DNA of 64,000 nt from PALSA-693 sp963729695 (GCA_963729695.1 CAVSOT010000007.1:992001-1056000); one strand, 5' to 3'. Positions 28,015-37,965 are shown, counted from the stretch's first letter. The notes: generated from the sequence alone by a model not told the origin. Numbers and translations are program-made.

Positions 28015-28627
28015 AACTCCACTGGCAGCGCGGCCGATCTCGTGGAGTCGGTCCCCCGGAAACGGGGAGGACGCACAGCGGTCTGCCTCGACCGTGACTT
28101 CGGCGGCCGTGGTTGGGGTCGAGGCCTCCTCGGCCACGTAGCTAGCGCTACAACTTCTCCGATTCCCATCGCTGCCGCAGCGCCGACGACCGAAACCTCA
28201 CTTGGGTACCGGCGCGAAGCGTGGCGGGTTGGGAATTCTCGTCCTCCAAAGCGAATTGCGCCACGGGCACTTCATGTTCAAGGAACAGCGCACCGGTCGT
28301 CGATGCGCGCTCCGCTCAGGCTGGGTAGTCGCCACACAGACCAGACGTCGCCGGTATGCGTGTTATCGGTGCAAACCAGGCATTTCACGTCTCGCAGGCG
28401 ATCGCCTCTGTGGCTGAAGGAGCGCGGTAAGACGTAGACCAACATCGCCGCTAACCATCCGTGATCGTTTGCCTTCACCGCGACATCGGGCTGGTCGCCG
28501 GACTCGTGCCGCGGCCAGATGGAGGCGCCTCTTGAATCATGAACTGGGAAATTGGTCACGCCTGCGCATTCGTGGGCTCGGCCCGATCGTTGGCCTCCAC
28601 GACATAAATCAGCACAAAGGATTGCCT

Positions 28628-28771
28628 ATGGATCTGCCGCTCCCAAGGGGCCCGTTCCCGTCGTTTCGTTTGGCGTCATCTGACACCGTGTTAACCGTTC
28701 GGGTCATTGATCTCCCACCGGACGATGTCATCGGTCTCGTCCGACACCTGCGCAAGAACACCGGTGACTAG
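28628..28771 (+). CDS. Possible 47-residue leader protein before the ECF sigma gene
   Basis: The frame starts MDLPLPRGPFPSFRLASSDT and ends IGLVRHLRKNTGD, with its stop TAG sharing a base with the GTG of the sigma gene. The overlap hints at coupling, but the peptide is short and unrecognised. Confidence 0.3.
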   Translation: MDLPLPRGPFPSFRLASSDTVLTVRVIDLPPDDVIGLVRHLRKNTGD

Positions 28772-29382
28772 TGGGTAGACCGCGGAAGCCTGCTGGCGAT
28801 GATGAGCTTCTGGAAGGCCTAAGAGCAGGTGACGAGGAGGCCTTCGTCGCCCTCGTTGGGCGCCACAACCATGCTCTGTTCTATGTGGCCCGCTCGCTTG
28901 TGCCAAGCGATGCCATCGCTGAAGAGGTAGTCCAAGACACCTGGATGGCGGTCGTGCGAGGCTTAAGCAAATTTGAGGGTCGTTGCTCGATCAAGACTTG
29001 GCTCGTGAGAATTGCCGTCAACCGGGCGCGCTCGACCGGAACACGGGAAAGCCGCGTTCGCCCTCTGAGCAGTTCCGAAGCTGCGGTCGACCCGAACCGA
29101 TTCGACACGAACGGTCACTGGATGATTCCGCCAGAGTACTTTATTGAAGACACCGAGGACCGAGTGGCCGCCGGGTTGCTGTCGGAGAGTATCCGTTCGT
29201 CGCTCGAGAACCTTCCCGAAAGTCAGCGCCAAGTCGTAACGCTACGAGATGTCGAGGGACTTGACAGCAGGGAAGTATGTCAACTGCTGGAAATTTCTGA
29301 GGTCAACCAGAGGGTCCTCTTGCATCGGGGTCGAAGCCGACTCCGTCAGGATCTGGAAACCAAGTTCGGAAGGGTCCAATGA
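28771..29382 (+). CDS. ECF-type RNA polymerase sigma factor (RpoE-like)
   Basis: A 203-residue sigma factor. Region 2 is FVALVGRHNHALFYVARSLV and EEVVQDTWMAVVRGLSKFEG with KTWLVRIAVNRARS; region 4 is LENLPESQRQVVTLRDVEGLDSREVCQLLEISEVNQRVLLHRGRSRLR. It starts at GTG 28771 and overlaps the anti-sigma gene by ATGA. It is a different subfamily from the ECF factor at 20.4 kb. The linked zinc-finger protein is its likely inhibitor. Confidence 0.92.
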   Translation: MGRPRKPAGDDELLEGLRAGDEEAFVALVGRHNHALFYVARSLVPSDAIAEEVVQDTWMAVVRGLSKFEGRCSIKTWLVRIAVNRARSTGTRESRVRPLSSSEAAVDPNRFDTNGHWMIPPEYFIEDTEDRVAAGLLSESIRSSLENLPESQRQVVTLRDVEGLDSREVCQLLEISEVNQRVLLHRGRSRLRQDLETKFGRVQ

Positions 29383-29639
29383 TGTTCCGGCGTGAGAGGG
29401 AACTCGTCTGTCAACAAGCAGTAGAGCTCGTTACGGATTACATCGAAGGCTCCATGTCGCGCGCTGATCGTCGCCGGTTCGAAGCTCACCTCTCCTCGTG
29501 TCCGCACTGCAGGGCCTACCTCGCCCAGATGCGGACCACGATTCAGCTCACCGGACCGCTCAGATCGGAAGAGTTGCCGTCCGCAGTAAGAGACGAGCTC
29601 GTAGGGCTCTACCGTCAATGGCTCAGCGGCTCAGGTTGA
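29379..29639 (+). CDS. Anti-sigma factor with zf-HC2 zinc finger
   Basis: An 86-residue protein whose ATG overlaps the sigma stop. CQQAVELVTDYIEGSMSRAD followed by FEAHLSSCPHCRAYLAQM is the canonical HxxxCxxC zf-HC2 pattern. No transmembrane helix follows, so it should act in the cytoplasm, holding the sigma factor until a thiol or metal signal releases it. Confidence 0.9.
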   Translation: MMFRRERELVCQQAVELVTDYIEGSMSRADRRRFEAHLSSCPHCRAYLAQMRTTIQLTGPLRSEELPSAVRDELVGLYRQWLSGSG

Positions 29640-29717
29640 CGACGATCGTTTTTGCCGATGTTTAGTTTAGTTACCCGAGAATGATCGCTCCGACGGGCCG
29701 GGCAGTCCGTGTCGCCT

Positions 29718-29816
29718 GCCAGCGGCATGGGACCACTTTGAGGTGAGTTCCGCCAGCAGCATGGGACCACCCTTCCGCCAGTTATGGGACCACTGTCCCG
29801 CCAGTTATGGACCACC
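29718..29816. repeat. Four imperfect repeats of GCCAG..ATGGGACCAC (orphan IS21-like end)
   Basis: The motif appears at 29718, 29752, 29776 and 29800 with spacing of about 24-34 bp. Multiple short repeats at one end are a hallmark of IS21-family elements, where IstA binds. No istA/istB lies next to this copy, so it looks like an abandoned end. The assignment to IS21 is inference. Confidence 0.5.
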
Positions 29817-29877
29817 CTGGGGTCCACCAGTGGCGGTGCCGCTGCCGGTCAAGTTGCCATCCGGCCGTCAGCGCCGA

Positions 29878-30135
29878 AGCCGATTTTCGGGGACGCGCTG
29901 GATGGGCGCGAGGCGGGAGCCGACGTGGCGGGTGGTAAGCATTCAGCATCCACGACGTGCTGGCCCAGTCGGCCTTGCCCTCGCTGATGGCAAGGTGGGT
30001 CATGAACTGGTCGGGGGCGGCTTCGTGCCAGTGGCATTCGTCGCCTCGGGAGACTACGAGGTCGCCTGAGCGGAGCGGGACGATGGGGTTCGCCGTGGGA
30101 CTGGACGAGTCCCTCGCTCTCGGTGATGTAGTGCG
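29878..30135 (-). pseudogene. Cupin-domain protein remnant (copy 2 of a dispersed repeat)
   Basis: Minus-strand pieces read IVPLRSGDLVVSRGDECHWHEAAPDQFMTHLAISE, split only by one shift near the end. This includes the metal-ligand pattern HWH...H of small cupins. It matches the block at 14733-14990 over about 250 bp. No start is present. It lies between the orphan IS-like repeats and the end of the CLC gene. Confidence 0.6.
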
Positions 30136-30180
30136 TCTGGCCAACTGGGGGACACCCCGAACTGTCATCCCACGTGCCCG

Positions 30181-32338
30181 CTACTGGTCCGCGGTGGGTG
30201 GAGGGTCGGAGTCGCCGAATATTTTGGGGGCATCCCCCTTGGTTGGTTTGAGTGATTGGGTGGTATTTCGATTTCGGGGGGCGGCGACGTGGTGGCTCTG
30301 GCGTGTCAAAGAACCGTGCATAGCGGATCGGCTGTCTGTTTCGTCGGTCGGTCGGGGTGGGTCTGGGTTGGTCGGGGTGGGGGCGAGCAGGTTGATGCGG
30401 TCGCCGGGGGTGAGGATGACGCTGGGGTCGGCGTCGCGGAGGGTGTGGTTGTCCAGGACGGATACCGGCACGTAGTTTGGCGGCCAGGTGGTCTCGCCGA
30501 GCGGGTGGCCGGCGGCTGGCGAGTCGGCGTCGATGGTGACCTCGACGATCTGGTAGCCGTGCAGGGGGGTCGGCGCATGGTGTGGGTCTGCCGCCGGGTG
30601 GAGGGCGCTGTCGGTGGCAACCTGGGCGGCGGCGCGGTGCCGATGTGGTCTGCGATGGCTTGCAGCACGTTTTGGCTGGTGATCCAGCCCTGCAGTTGTT
30701 GTCCGTCGGTGGAGAGTACCGGCAGGCCGTCGCGGCCGTAGAGGACCAGTTGGCGCAGCGCCTGGGTGAGGGACTCGTTGGCGAAGAGAACCTGAAGGTC
30801 GCGTTGGTGGGTGACCGGCCCGGGTAGCCCGGCTTGGTCCTGGACTTGTCTTGGTCTGGACCGGCGGGCTGGTTCTGCGGCGGGGGCTGGGTGGTGAGTG
30901 GGGGTCGGAAGGGGCGCATGGCGTCGGCGGCGGTGAGCTTTTCGAAGGGGTCAGCGGAGGGGGCGCGGTCGATGTCGGTGCCGCGGCGTAGCAGCTTGGT
31001 GGTGTAGATGGTGCCGTAGCTGAGGGACCGGGAGACGAGGGTGGCGATGGCCACGGCCAGCATCACCGGCAGGGTGAGGGTGAAGTCGCCGGTCATCTCG
31101 ACCACGCTGGCCAGCGAGGTGAGGGGCGCTCGGGCGGCGGAGGCGAACACCGCGCCCATGGCCACCACGGCATACAGGGCGGGCTGGCCGGCGCCGGGAC
31201 CGAGGGCATGGTTGGCGGTCACCCCGAAGGCCATGCCGGCGGTGGCCCCGATGAACAGCGACGGTGCGAATACCCCGCCGGAGCCGCCGATGCCGATGGT
31301 CAGGCTGGTGGCGATCATTTTGGTCACGGCCAGGACGATCAGAAACCACAGGGCGTAGCTGCCGGCCACGGCCTTGTACATGACCGGGTAGCCGACCCCG
31401 TACATTTGCGGCACGGCCAGCAGCAGCAGACCCAGGGCGACCCCGCCCACCGCGGGTCGGGCCCATTCCGGGCGGTGCTTCCAGACCCGGTCGCACAGGT
31501 CCTCGGTTTTGTACAGGACGTTCTTGAACCCAAGGCCGAGCAGGGCGGCGATCACGGCCAGCAGGGCCACGAGCAGGTAATTGCGGGCGTGGTCCAAGGC
31601 GATCCCCGGGGGGAAGCCGGACAGGAACGGGGCGGCGCCCAGGAACTGGCGGCTGATCACGTCGGCCACCATGGCCGAGAGCATCACGGTGAAGATGGCC
31701 TCGATGGAGAACGCTCGCAAGATGATCTCGACCCCGAAGAACACCCCGGTGATGGGGGCGTTGAAGGTGGCCGCGATACCGCCGGCGGCGCCGCAGGCGA
31801 CTAGGACCCGCAGCCGGTTCTCGGGCATGCGGATCCACTGCCCCACGCTGGAGGCCATGGCGGAGCCGATCTGCACGATGGGGCCCTCCCGGCCCACCGA
31901 GCCGCCCGCCCCGATGCACAGCGCCGAGGCCAGGGCCTTGACCCCGGCCACCTGGGGCCGGATCCGGCCGCCGTTGTCGGCCACTGCGATCATCACCTCG
32001 GGGACGCCGTGTCCGCGGGCCTCCCGGGCGAAGCGGAAGATGAGCGGACCGTAAAGCAGCCCGCCGACGACCGGGATGACCACGAAGAACCCCAGGCCGA
32101 GCCAGGGGAAATGGCCGCTGGGGACCCGGCCCTGCTGGCCGAACTGGACATGACCGGTGGCCAGCCAGGTGAAAAAGTAGATCAGATACCGGAACCCGAC
32201 CGCCCCCAGCCCGGAGCCGGCGCCCACCACCAGGGCGATGGCGAACAGCCCGCCCCGCGACCGCCGCAGCCAATCGCCCGTCGAGATCAAAGCCCCCGCC
32301 GCCGGGTGCGTTCCCGATGTCTTGCCGGTCGTGACCAC
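30181..32338 (-). CDS. CLC-family chloride channel/antiporter with CBS and TrkA-C regions, frameshifted C-terminus
   Basis: The membrane part is intact and clear. It has GSGLGAVGFRYLIYFF, the selectivity signature GAGGSVGREGPIVQIGSA, FNAPITGVFFGVEI, then GIGGSGGVFAPSLFIGA and RAPLTSLASVVEMTGDF. After about residue 480 the frame slips twice. Correct frames show a CBS segment (LTQALRQLVLYGRDGLPVLS) and a TrkA-C-like domain (GYQIVEVTIDADSPAAGHPL, SVILTPGDRINLLAP). GTG 32338 follows the stop of the MarR gene by about 30 bases. The TrkA-C-like end could bind a nucleotide or ion; that is inferred. Confidence 0.85.
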
Positions 32339-32367
32339 CCCGCCGCGCCTTTGACGGGAACTGGCCG

Positions 32368-32871
32368 TCACGTCATCGCTGCGGATGACGCCGACACCAC
32401 GGCGGCCGGACCGCTCGGCCACTGGCTGTCGGGGATCTCCCCGGCCGCGGCCGCGAACGCCCGCAGGGCGTCGGCCACCGCCGCCTGCTGGCGGGCCGAC
32501 AGCTTCGCCAAAATGCCGGCCAGCAGGGCGCGGCGGCGGGCCGTCGCCTCATCCACCACCCGCCTGCCCGCCTCCGTGATCGAAACCTTCACCGCTCGGC
32601 GATCGGCGCGGACCCGTTGCCTGCGGATCAGACCCTTGCGCACCAGCCGATCACACATCCGGCCCGCCGTCGACGGCGCCACATCGAGCGCCCCAGCCAG
32701 ATCCGCCATCCGCTGCGGGCCCCGAGAAGCAAGCACCACCAGGGCCCGATACTGAGCGATCGTGATGTCCTCCGCCGCCGCGCCCAGCGATGCCGTGGCC
32801 ACCGCCACCAGAGTCCGGCTGGCCGTCAGCACCGCGTCCACCGCCCCTTCGTCGGCCACCTGATCAGCCAT
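32368..32871 (-). CDS. MarR-family transcriptional regulator
   Basis: A 167-residue winged-helix repressor: ITIAQYRALVVLASRGPQRM, LAGALDVAPSTAGRMCDRLVRKGLI (recognition helix), RRQRVRADRRAVKVSITEAG (wing), then a dimerisation helix. The ATG at 32871 has GGAGGT nine bases upstream. It is transcribed into the CLC gene, so it probably regulates that operon and itself. No ligand can be inferred. Confidence 0.88.
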   Translation of the reverse strand: MADQVADEGAVDAVLTASRTLVAVATASLGAAAEDITIAQYRALVVLASRGPQRMADLAGALDVAPSTAGRMCDRLVRKGLIRRQRVRADRRAVKVSITEAGRRVVDEATARRRALLAGILAKLSARQQAAVADALRAFAAAAGEIPDSQWPSGPAAVVSASSAAMT

Positions 32872-32896
32872 GGACCAAACACCTCCATGTATTTGC

Positions 32897-32919
32897 GTAC
32901 TACAATAAGTGCATAGTAC
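32897..32919. promoter_or_regulatory. Candidate MarR operator
   Basis: GTACTA and TAGTAC form an inverted repeat with an 11-bp AT-rich spacer, 26 bp upstream of the marR start. The local AT richness stands out. Length and placement fit a MarR dimer site. Confidence 0.5.
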
Positions 32920-33340
32920 TACTATTAGCGGCGTCGCACTCCGGAAGTCTTCGGGTCGGGGTGGCACCGGTCGTTCTCATTCGGCTTCGCGGCCCAGCGA
33001 GAACGGCTCGGACCGCGGGCGGGGTGAGGCGGCAAGAAGAGCCGCGGCGTACTACGACGGGTAAACGATCCCGGCGGCGATGCCGCCTGACCCCAGGCGC
33101 AATGGCGCCATCGGGGGGTGCCCGCTTGCCCGCTTCGGTGGCGCTGCCGTCGTCAGTCGAGCCACGTGCGGCCCGGGTAACCTCGTGCTCGGAGAGCCGG
33201 GAAGCCTGGTCGGCGCAGTGTTTGTTCGCGCTGAGGAGCTGAGGTACTGACATGGACCACCCGGACTGTCTCTTGCCAGGGACCGTCGCCGCTGCAGACC
33301 GGAACTGGTCCAGGGTGGCGTCGGAGACGGCCCAAATCGG
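32920..33340. other. Divergent intergenic region
   Basis: It lies between the MarR/CLC operon and the exchanger gene. I find no gene in it. Confidence 0.4.
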
Positions 33341-34342
33341 ATGACCGCCGGGACTTCCATGGCCGCTTTCGCGTTGGGTGCGGGGGTCTCCCTGGTCACC
33401 AGTTGGGTGCTCGTGTCCCGCCTGGAGCGGGTCGGCGAGCGCGTTGGGCTCTCCGAGGCGCTGTTGGGCATGGTCGCTGCCCTAGCTGCCGACGCGCCCG
33501 AGATCACGGCCTCGGTGACTGCCCTGGTCCATCACCGACGTGCCGTTGGGGCCGGGGTGACGATCGGCTCGAACGTATTCAATTTGGCGGCCTTGCTCGG
33601 CTTGGGAGCCGTGGCGGCCGGCCGGATCAGGCTGCATCGAAAGGTCGTCGTCCTCGGCGGGACCGTGGCGCTGGTGATCGCCGGTATCTGTTTGCTGGCC
33701 GTGGCCGGGGTCATGACAGCGGGGGTAGGGCTCGCCCTGGTGCTCATGGCGCTCGTTCCCTACACCTTCCTGTTGAGCGTACGGCGTTCGACCATCGACC
33801 GGCTGGGTCTGCCTAGACGGTGGGCCGGGTGGCTCGCCGAGGCCGTCGTCGAGGAGGAAAGTGAGCTCGAAGAGGCGATCCGCCCTCGGCGGGGCCGTCC
33901 CATCGACGCCTTGGTCGCCGTCGGTGCGCTGGCGGTGGTGGTGGTGGCCAGCGTGGTCATGGAGCAGGGCGCCTCGGCGCTGGGCGTCCGCTACGGGATC
34001 GCAGACATCGTGATCGGGGCCCTCGTGCTGGCCGCGGTGACGAGTCTGCCCAACGCGGTGGCGGCCGTGTACCTGGCCCGCAGGGGCAGAGGGGCTGCTA
34101 CCTTCAGCACCGCCCTAAACTTCAACGCCTTCAACGTCACCGCCGGACTGTTGATCCCGGCCACCATCGTCGGCTTGAGCCAAGCATCAGGCGCGGGCCT
34201 CCTCGTCGCCGGTTGGTACCTCGGTCTTACCGCAGTGACCTTGCTCCTCGCCTACGCCTTTCGGGGCCTGGACCGCAGCTCCGGTTGGACGATCATCGTG
34301 CTCTACGCGCTATTCGTCGGCGCCCTCCTGGTTACCGCATAG
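33341..34342 (+). CDS. CaCA-type sodium/calcium exchanger family membrane protein
   Basis: A 333-residue polytopic protein with two halves. The first has the alpha-repeat-like LLGMVAALAADAPEITASVTAL and IGSNVFNLAALLGLG. The second has ALVLAAVTSLPNAVAAVYLA and LNFNAFNVTAGLL. About ten hydrophobic segments are visible, with an acidic loop (EEESELEEAIRPRR) between halves. This fits a cation antiporter in the cytoplasmic membrane. The start at 33341 is ATG. The frame is intact. Confidence 0.85.
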   Translation: MTAGTSMAAFALGAGVSLVTSWVLVSRLERVGERVGLSEALLGMVAALAADAPEITASVTALVHHRRAVGAGVTIGSNVFNLAALLGLGAVAAGRIRLHRKVVVLGGTVALVIAGICLLAVAGVMTAGVGLALVLMALVPYTFLLSVRRSTIDRLGLPRRWAGWLAEAVVEEESELEEAIRPRRGRPIDALVAVGALAVVVVASVVMEQGASALGVRYGIADIVIGALVLAAVTSLPNAVAAVYLARRGRGAATFSTALNFNAFNVTAGLLIPATIVGLSQASGAGLLVAGWYLGLTAVTLLLAYAFRGLDRSSGWTIIVLYALFVGALLVTA

Positions 34343-34975
34343 TCAGCTACTCGACGACTCGCGCCACGCCAAACCTCCTCGCCGGTCGGCCGTTCACCAC
34401 GGCGATTAGTGCATGGTCCGGAGCGGTCGAACGCGGTCGCCCGTTCGGTTGATCGCGGGCCAGCCGACGGCAGCGATGCGGCGGAAGGCCCCTTCGATCA
34501 CCGCTACCAGTACGTCTTCGAGGACGTCACCAAGCGCCCAGCCGCCCTCCGGCAATTGCTGTCGCGGAATACACGGCGAAGCATCGGTGAGGATCGAGGT
34601 CGCACCGTAGAAGCGCTCGACCAGTTGTGTCCCGAGTACTAGCCAACGATAACCACCATCGCCCCGGTGCCGGCGTTATGTCACAGCCGGCTCGCGGGAA
34701 GTTGGGACAATTTATTGAGCATTCTGGGCTATCCCTCCGCGCTACTTGGCCCGGAGGGGAACCGCTAGGTGTCGAGGAAGTCCCACTCGCTACCGAGCAC
34801 CTAGCGGAGGGCCGAGAGGTTTCCGTTAAGCATTCCGCACTCGAAGTGGTCGGATGGCCCGAGCTCCTGCACCCCACCGAACTTCTTTTCTACTCGACGC
34901 CTCTCCGGGCGGGCGATGACCCGATAGCATTCCAGGTCCTCCTGGTCACCGCGTTTTTGGTACTGATGGTCCAGA
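34343..34975. other. Stretch without a convincing gene
   Basis: Frames on both strands have low-quality compositions and no domain that I can name. Confidence 0.4.
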
Positions 34976-35155
34976 TTAAGGGGACCGCTGATACGAGATC
35001 CGGTCGAAGAGATCTTGCTCAGCTTCTTGTATCTCATCCAACCGCCGAGGATCCTCTCGGAAGTCGGGCTCTTCGAGAAGCTCGCGATATTCATCTCCGA
35101 AATGCTCACTGAGCGGATTCTCGAGTTCTTCACCACACGCTTCCCGAGGGGTCAA
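34976..35155 (-). CDS. Small acidic protein, unknown
   Basis: A 59-residue minus-strand frame with very natural composition: REACGEELENPLSEHFGDEY, then ELLEEPDFREDPRRLDEIQE and QDLFDRISYQRSP before TAA. The likely start is the TTG at 35155, and the frame stays open for a few codons upstream. There is no known domain. It may be the tail of a longer gene disrupted near 35160. Confidence 0.4.
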   Translation of the reverse strand: MTPREACGEELENPLSEHFGDEYRELLEEPDFREDPRRLDEIQEAEQDLFDRISYQRSP

Positions 35156-35400
35156 CCATGAAAAAAGGCCGCCCCCGCCGACGCCGGCTCGTCACCGTCG
35201 CCGAATACCCTCTTGAGCTTGGTCATCGAGCCGCGCCGCACCGGTTGCATCGTAAGCGGCGCAGCACCCCCTTTCGTCTTCACGGTTTCGGGTTCATCAG
35301 GTACTGTGGGATCCCTGATGTGCGCGGCTGGTGGTCTTTGACCCCGGACCGCCGGCACTTGCTGAAGGATCTGTCCGAGTGCATCGAGAGACGAGGACGA

Positions 35401-36336
35401 GTGCCCATCAAGCGCGCTGCGCAGCCCGAGGAGGACTTGGTCCGCCTCTATCTGACCGATATCGGTAAGTACGCCCTGCTGACCAAGGACGCCGAGGCCC
35501 GGCTGGCTCAGGCCGTCGAGGCCGGCCGGCAGGCGCGAGGCGAGCTGGCCGAGGCCAAGGGCATCAGCCCGTCCCGCCAGCGGCAGCTGCGCCGCCTGAT
35601 CCGCGACGGCGACCAGGCCACCGAGGTCTTCGTCACGGCCAACCTGCGCCTGGTGGTCTCTATCGCCAAGAAGTATCAGGCCGCCGGGCTGCCGCTGCTG
35701 GACCTGGTCCAGGAAGGCAACCTGGGTCTGATCCACGCGGTGGAGAAGTTCGATTGGCGTAAGGGCTTCAAGTTCTCCACCTATGCCACCTGGTGGATCC
35801 GCCAGGCCATCACCCGCGGTATGGCCAACAGCGGTCGCACGGTACGGCTCCCGGTTCACGCCGGCGACCTGCTGAACCAGGTCATAAAGGCCCGGGGCCG
35901 GCTCGAGGGGCAGCTGGGCCGGCGCCCGACGGTGGCGGAGCTGGCCGCCGACCTCGAGATCCCGGAGGGACGGGTTACCGACATCCTGCGCCATGTCGCC
36001 GAGCCGCTGTCGCTGTCCGAGCCGCTCGGCGAGGACGGCGACGCCCAATTGGGTGACGTGGTCGAAGACCGTGCCGCGGTGTCCCCCTTCGATGCTGCGG
36101 CCGTGGCCCTGCTCGGCGACGAGGTCAACAAGATGTTGATAGCCCTCGACGAGCGGGAGCGGGATATCCTCCGGCTGCGCTTCGGCCTGGACCGGGGCCA
36201 GCCCCGCACCCTGGACGAGGTCGGCGAGGTTTTCAGCCTGACCCGGGAGCGGATCCGCCAGATCGAGGCTCGGGCCATGTCCAAGCTGCGCCACCCTTCG
36301 CTCGACCGCGACGCCCGCGAGTTGCTCAACGGCTAA
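35401..36336 (+). CDS. RNA polymerase sigma factor, sigma-70 family group 2 (SigB/HrdB-like)
   Basis: A 311-residue sigma factor with regions 1.2 to 4: DLVRLYLTDIGKYALLTKDAE; NLRLVVSIAKKY; the highly conserved DLVQEGNLGLIHAVEKFDWRKGFKFSTYATWWIRQAI; region 3 (RTVRLPVHAGDLLNQV); and region 4 ending LDEVGEVFSLTRERIRQIEARAM. GTG 35401 is chosen because GAGGACGA precedes it and homology begins there; the frame is open upstream. It lacks the long acidic N-terminus of the housekeeping factor, so it is probably an alternative factor. Confidence 0.9.
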   Translation: MPIKRAAQPEEDLVRLYLTDIGKYALLTKDAEARLAQAVEAGRQARGELAEAKGISPSRQRQLRRLIRDGDQATEVFVTANLRLVVSIAKKYQAAGLPLLDLVQEGNLGLIHAVEKFDWRKGFKFSTYATWWIRQAITRGMANSGRTVRLPVHAGDLLNQVIKARGRLEGQLGRRPTVAELAADLEIPEGRVTDILRHVAEPLSLSEPLGEDGDAQLGDVVEDRAAVSPFDAAAVALLGDEVNKMLIALDERERDILRLRFGLDRGQPRTLDEVGEVFSLTRERIRQIEARAMSKLRHPSLDRDARELLNG

Positions 36337-36442
36337 CGCCATCACGGGGCTGGAGATCGTCCCCCGCCGAAACTGCCCGCACTACGACTGGCATTTCGTG
36401 CACCTGAACACTTCGTGCATCCTGAGCCGGGGTGCGGTCACG

Positions 36443-36842
36443 TCAGGCTGCAAAGGGTGACTGCCGTCCCGGGCCCAAACATGAGGGGACCATTTGGATC
36501 TTCCCTGTGAAGGACCGGTAGCCGAGCCGGCTGTACCGCACCGGTGCCTCCCCGGTAGCGGTATTCCAGGCGGACCGGCTCCCCGTAGCGGACCTCGACT
36601 GGAATGACCGCTGTAGGGCCTTCGACGGCAAATGATCTCGGTGGCCACGATAAACCCGTCAGCCGTCCCGATCGCCCTCCCACATTTGTCGGATCTCGTC
36701 GAGGCCGACGACCGGCTCCTCGTACGGCGCGTGTAGGTACATGCGTCGGCGATGAAGATTCGGGCCAAACCATTCGCCGGTCGAGGTCGTAGCCGGCCAC
36801 CCATAACCTTACCGTTGCCTGGTTCGTCACCTCTCTCTTCAC
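36443..36842 (-). pseudogene. SnoaL/NTF2-like protein, multiply frameshifted
   Basis: Piecing three frames on the minus strand gives VTNQATVRLWVAGYDL, ARIFIADACTYLHAPYEEPVVG, LDEIRQMWEGDRDG, then FIVATEI and AVEGPTAVIPVEVRYGEPVR. This is the order of a nuclear-transport-factor-2-like (SnoaL) cone fold, which binds small ligands. At least three slips separate the pieces, so it is broken as sequenced. The start would be GTG 36842. Confidence 0.55.
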
Positions 36843-37081
36843 GCCAGGGTCCTCCGCCCCGGCCAAGCCGCTGGTACTCCACTGCCCCGTCGGGCCAGGG
36901 AGTTCTTTGCGCCAGCGGTCGCGGCCTCTGATCCCTCGGAGGTCAGTGATCCACAACCGGTCATCTGGTTTGCCCTTTGGGCGCCACGCTCTAGTAAGCG
37001 CGACTGACCCTACGCCGCGCGTCCGGGCCTCATCTCCCGCCGGTGTCGCTGGGCGAGCGCCCCCGTACCACTCGGCAGGTC

Positions 37082-37315
37082 TCAGGCGGGGGACCGCCAC
37101 TCGAACTTCCACCCCGGCCGGGACAATCTCGTTGCGTCGGCCCCCATGAGGATCTCGCCGTGCTCCCAGTTCCAATCCCAGGCCGCGCCAGCTGCAATCT
37201 GGCCATGATGGCCTTCGCAAACAGCAGCCTCCAACAACAGGGCGCCGCCCGGCTTGTTGACCTGGAGCACATGCGCTGCCGGCTCGACGCATCGCAGCAC
37301 TGAACATTCGGCCAT
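37082..37315 (-). CDS. Small conserved-looking protein with Cys/His pairs
   Basis: A 77-residue frame: MAECSVLRCVEPAAHVLQV, ALLLEAAVCEGHHGQIAAGA, AWDWNWEHGEILMGAD. The spacing of Cys4, Cys9, Cys33 and His36-His37 could make a metal site. The composition is protein-like; I cannot name a family. Confidence 0.45.
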   Translation of the reverse strand: MAECSVLRCVEPAAHVLQVNKPGGALLLEAAVCEGHHGQIAAGAAWDWNWEHGEILMGADATRLSRPGWKFEWRSPA

Positions 37316-37584
37316 TCCAGGAAGGCTAGCGAGAGGGGGCCTATGCGACGGCCCGTCTGCCCGTTCGGACCACTCGGCGTTCCCGCTGGGTGAGCCCCCG
37401 TCAACGGCTCAGCCGGGCCGTCCTTGTCAGCGGGCATCATCAGGTGTACCGTCTGAGCCGACACGGAACGCGTACCCGCGCCGTGTTGGACTCTGCCGGT
37501 GACGCCGGCACCCTCCCGGGCGCGTTGCTCCGGACCCTGGAAGCGCAGCAAGCGAATGCGTTCACCGATCAGGGAGGCCGCCGC

Positions 37585-37965
37585 ATGGCGCTCACGATGC
37601 TTCCCCCATCAACGGACACCGTGCAGCGCGCCGTCCGAGGTGCGGTCACGTCCCCGGTCGTGCATACAGAAGGGACGCACACCGTTGTCACCCTACGCGG
37701 CCAAGCGGACGTGTCCACCAGGCCCGCCCTGGCCGACGTGTTGTCCCGGGTGATCGCCCACGGGGCCGGGGATGTTGTCGTCGATCTCAGCCCGGTGACG
37801 TTCATCGACACCGCCATCGTCCGCGCCTTGGCCACCGGTCAGCAGCTACTGGATCGCACCGGACGGGCGCTGACCTTCCGGTCGCCGTCGAGGCTGGCCG
37901 TCCGGGTGCTCGACCTGTTCGGGCTCACCGATCACATCGAGAGCCGCCCAGTTCCACAATCTTGA
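37585..37965 (+). CDS. STAS-domain anti-sigma factor antagonist
   Basis: A 126-residue SpoIIAA/RsbV-type protein: HTVVTLRGQADVSTRPALAD, VVVDLSPVTFIDTAIVRALATG, then LTFRSPSRLAVRVLDLFGL. The phosphorylatable position in this family is a Ser or Thr after the ID; here it is FIDTA, so Thr is available. ATG 37585 follows GGGAGG. No RsbW-type kinase is adjacent, so its partner lies elsewhere. It resembles the STAS protein at 59.5 kb. Confidence 0.85.
   Translation: MALTMLPPSTDTVQRAVRGAVTSPVVHTEGTHTVVTLRGQADVSTRPALADVLSRVIAHGAGDVVVDLSPVTFIDTAIVRALATGQQLLDRTGRALTFRSPSRLAVRVLDLFGLTDHIESRPVPQS

Noticed and set aside
29849..30180. Extension of the CLC frame through the cupin remnant
   Set aside because: The true C-terminus (TrkA-C-like) is in another frame and stops at 30181; the extension is Pro/Arg-rich and matches nothing.
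35152..36345. 397-codon minus-strand frame opposite the sigma-70 gene
   Set aside because: It is the antisense of a strongly conserved sigma factor.
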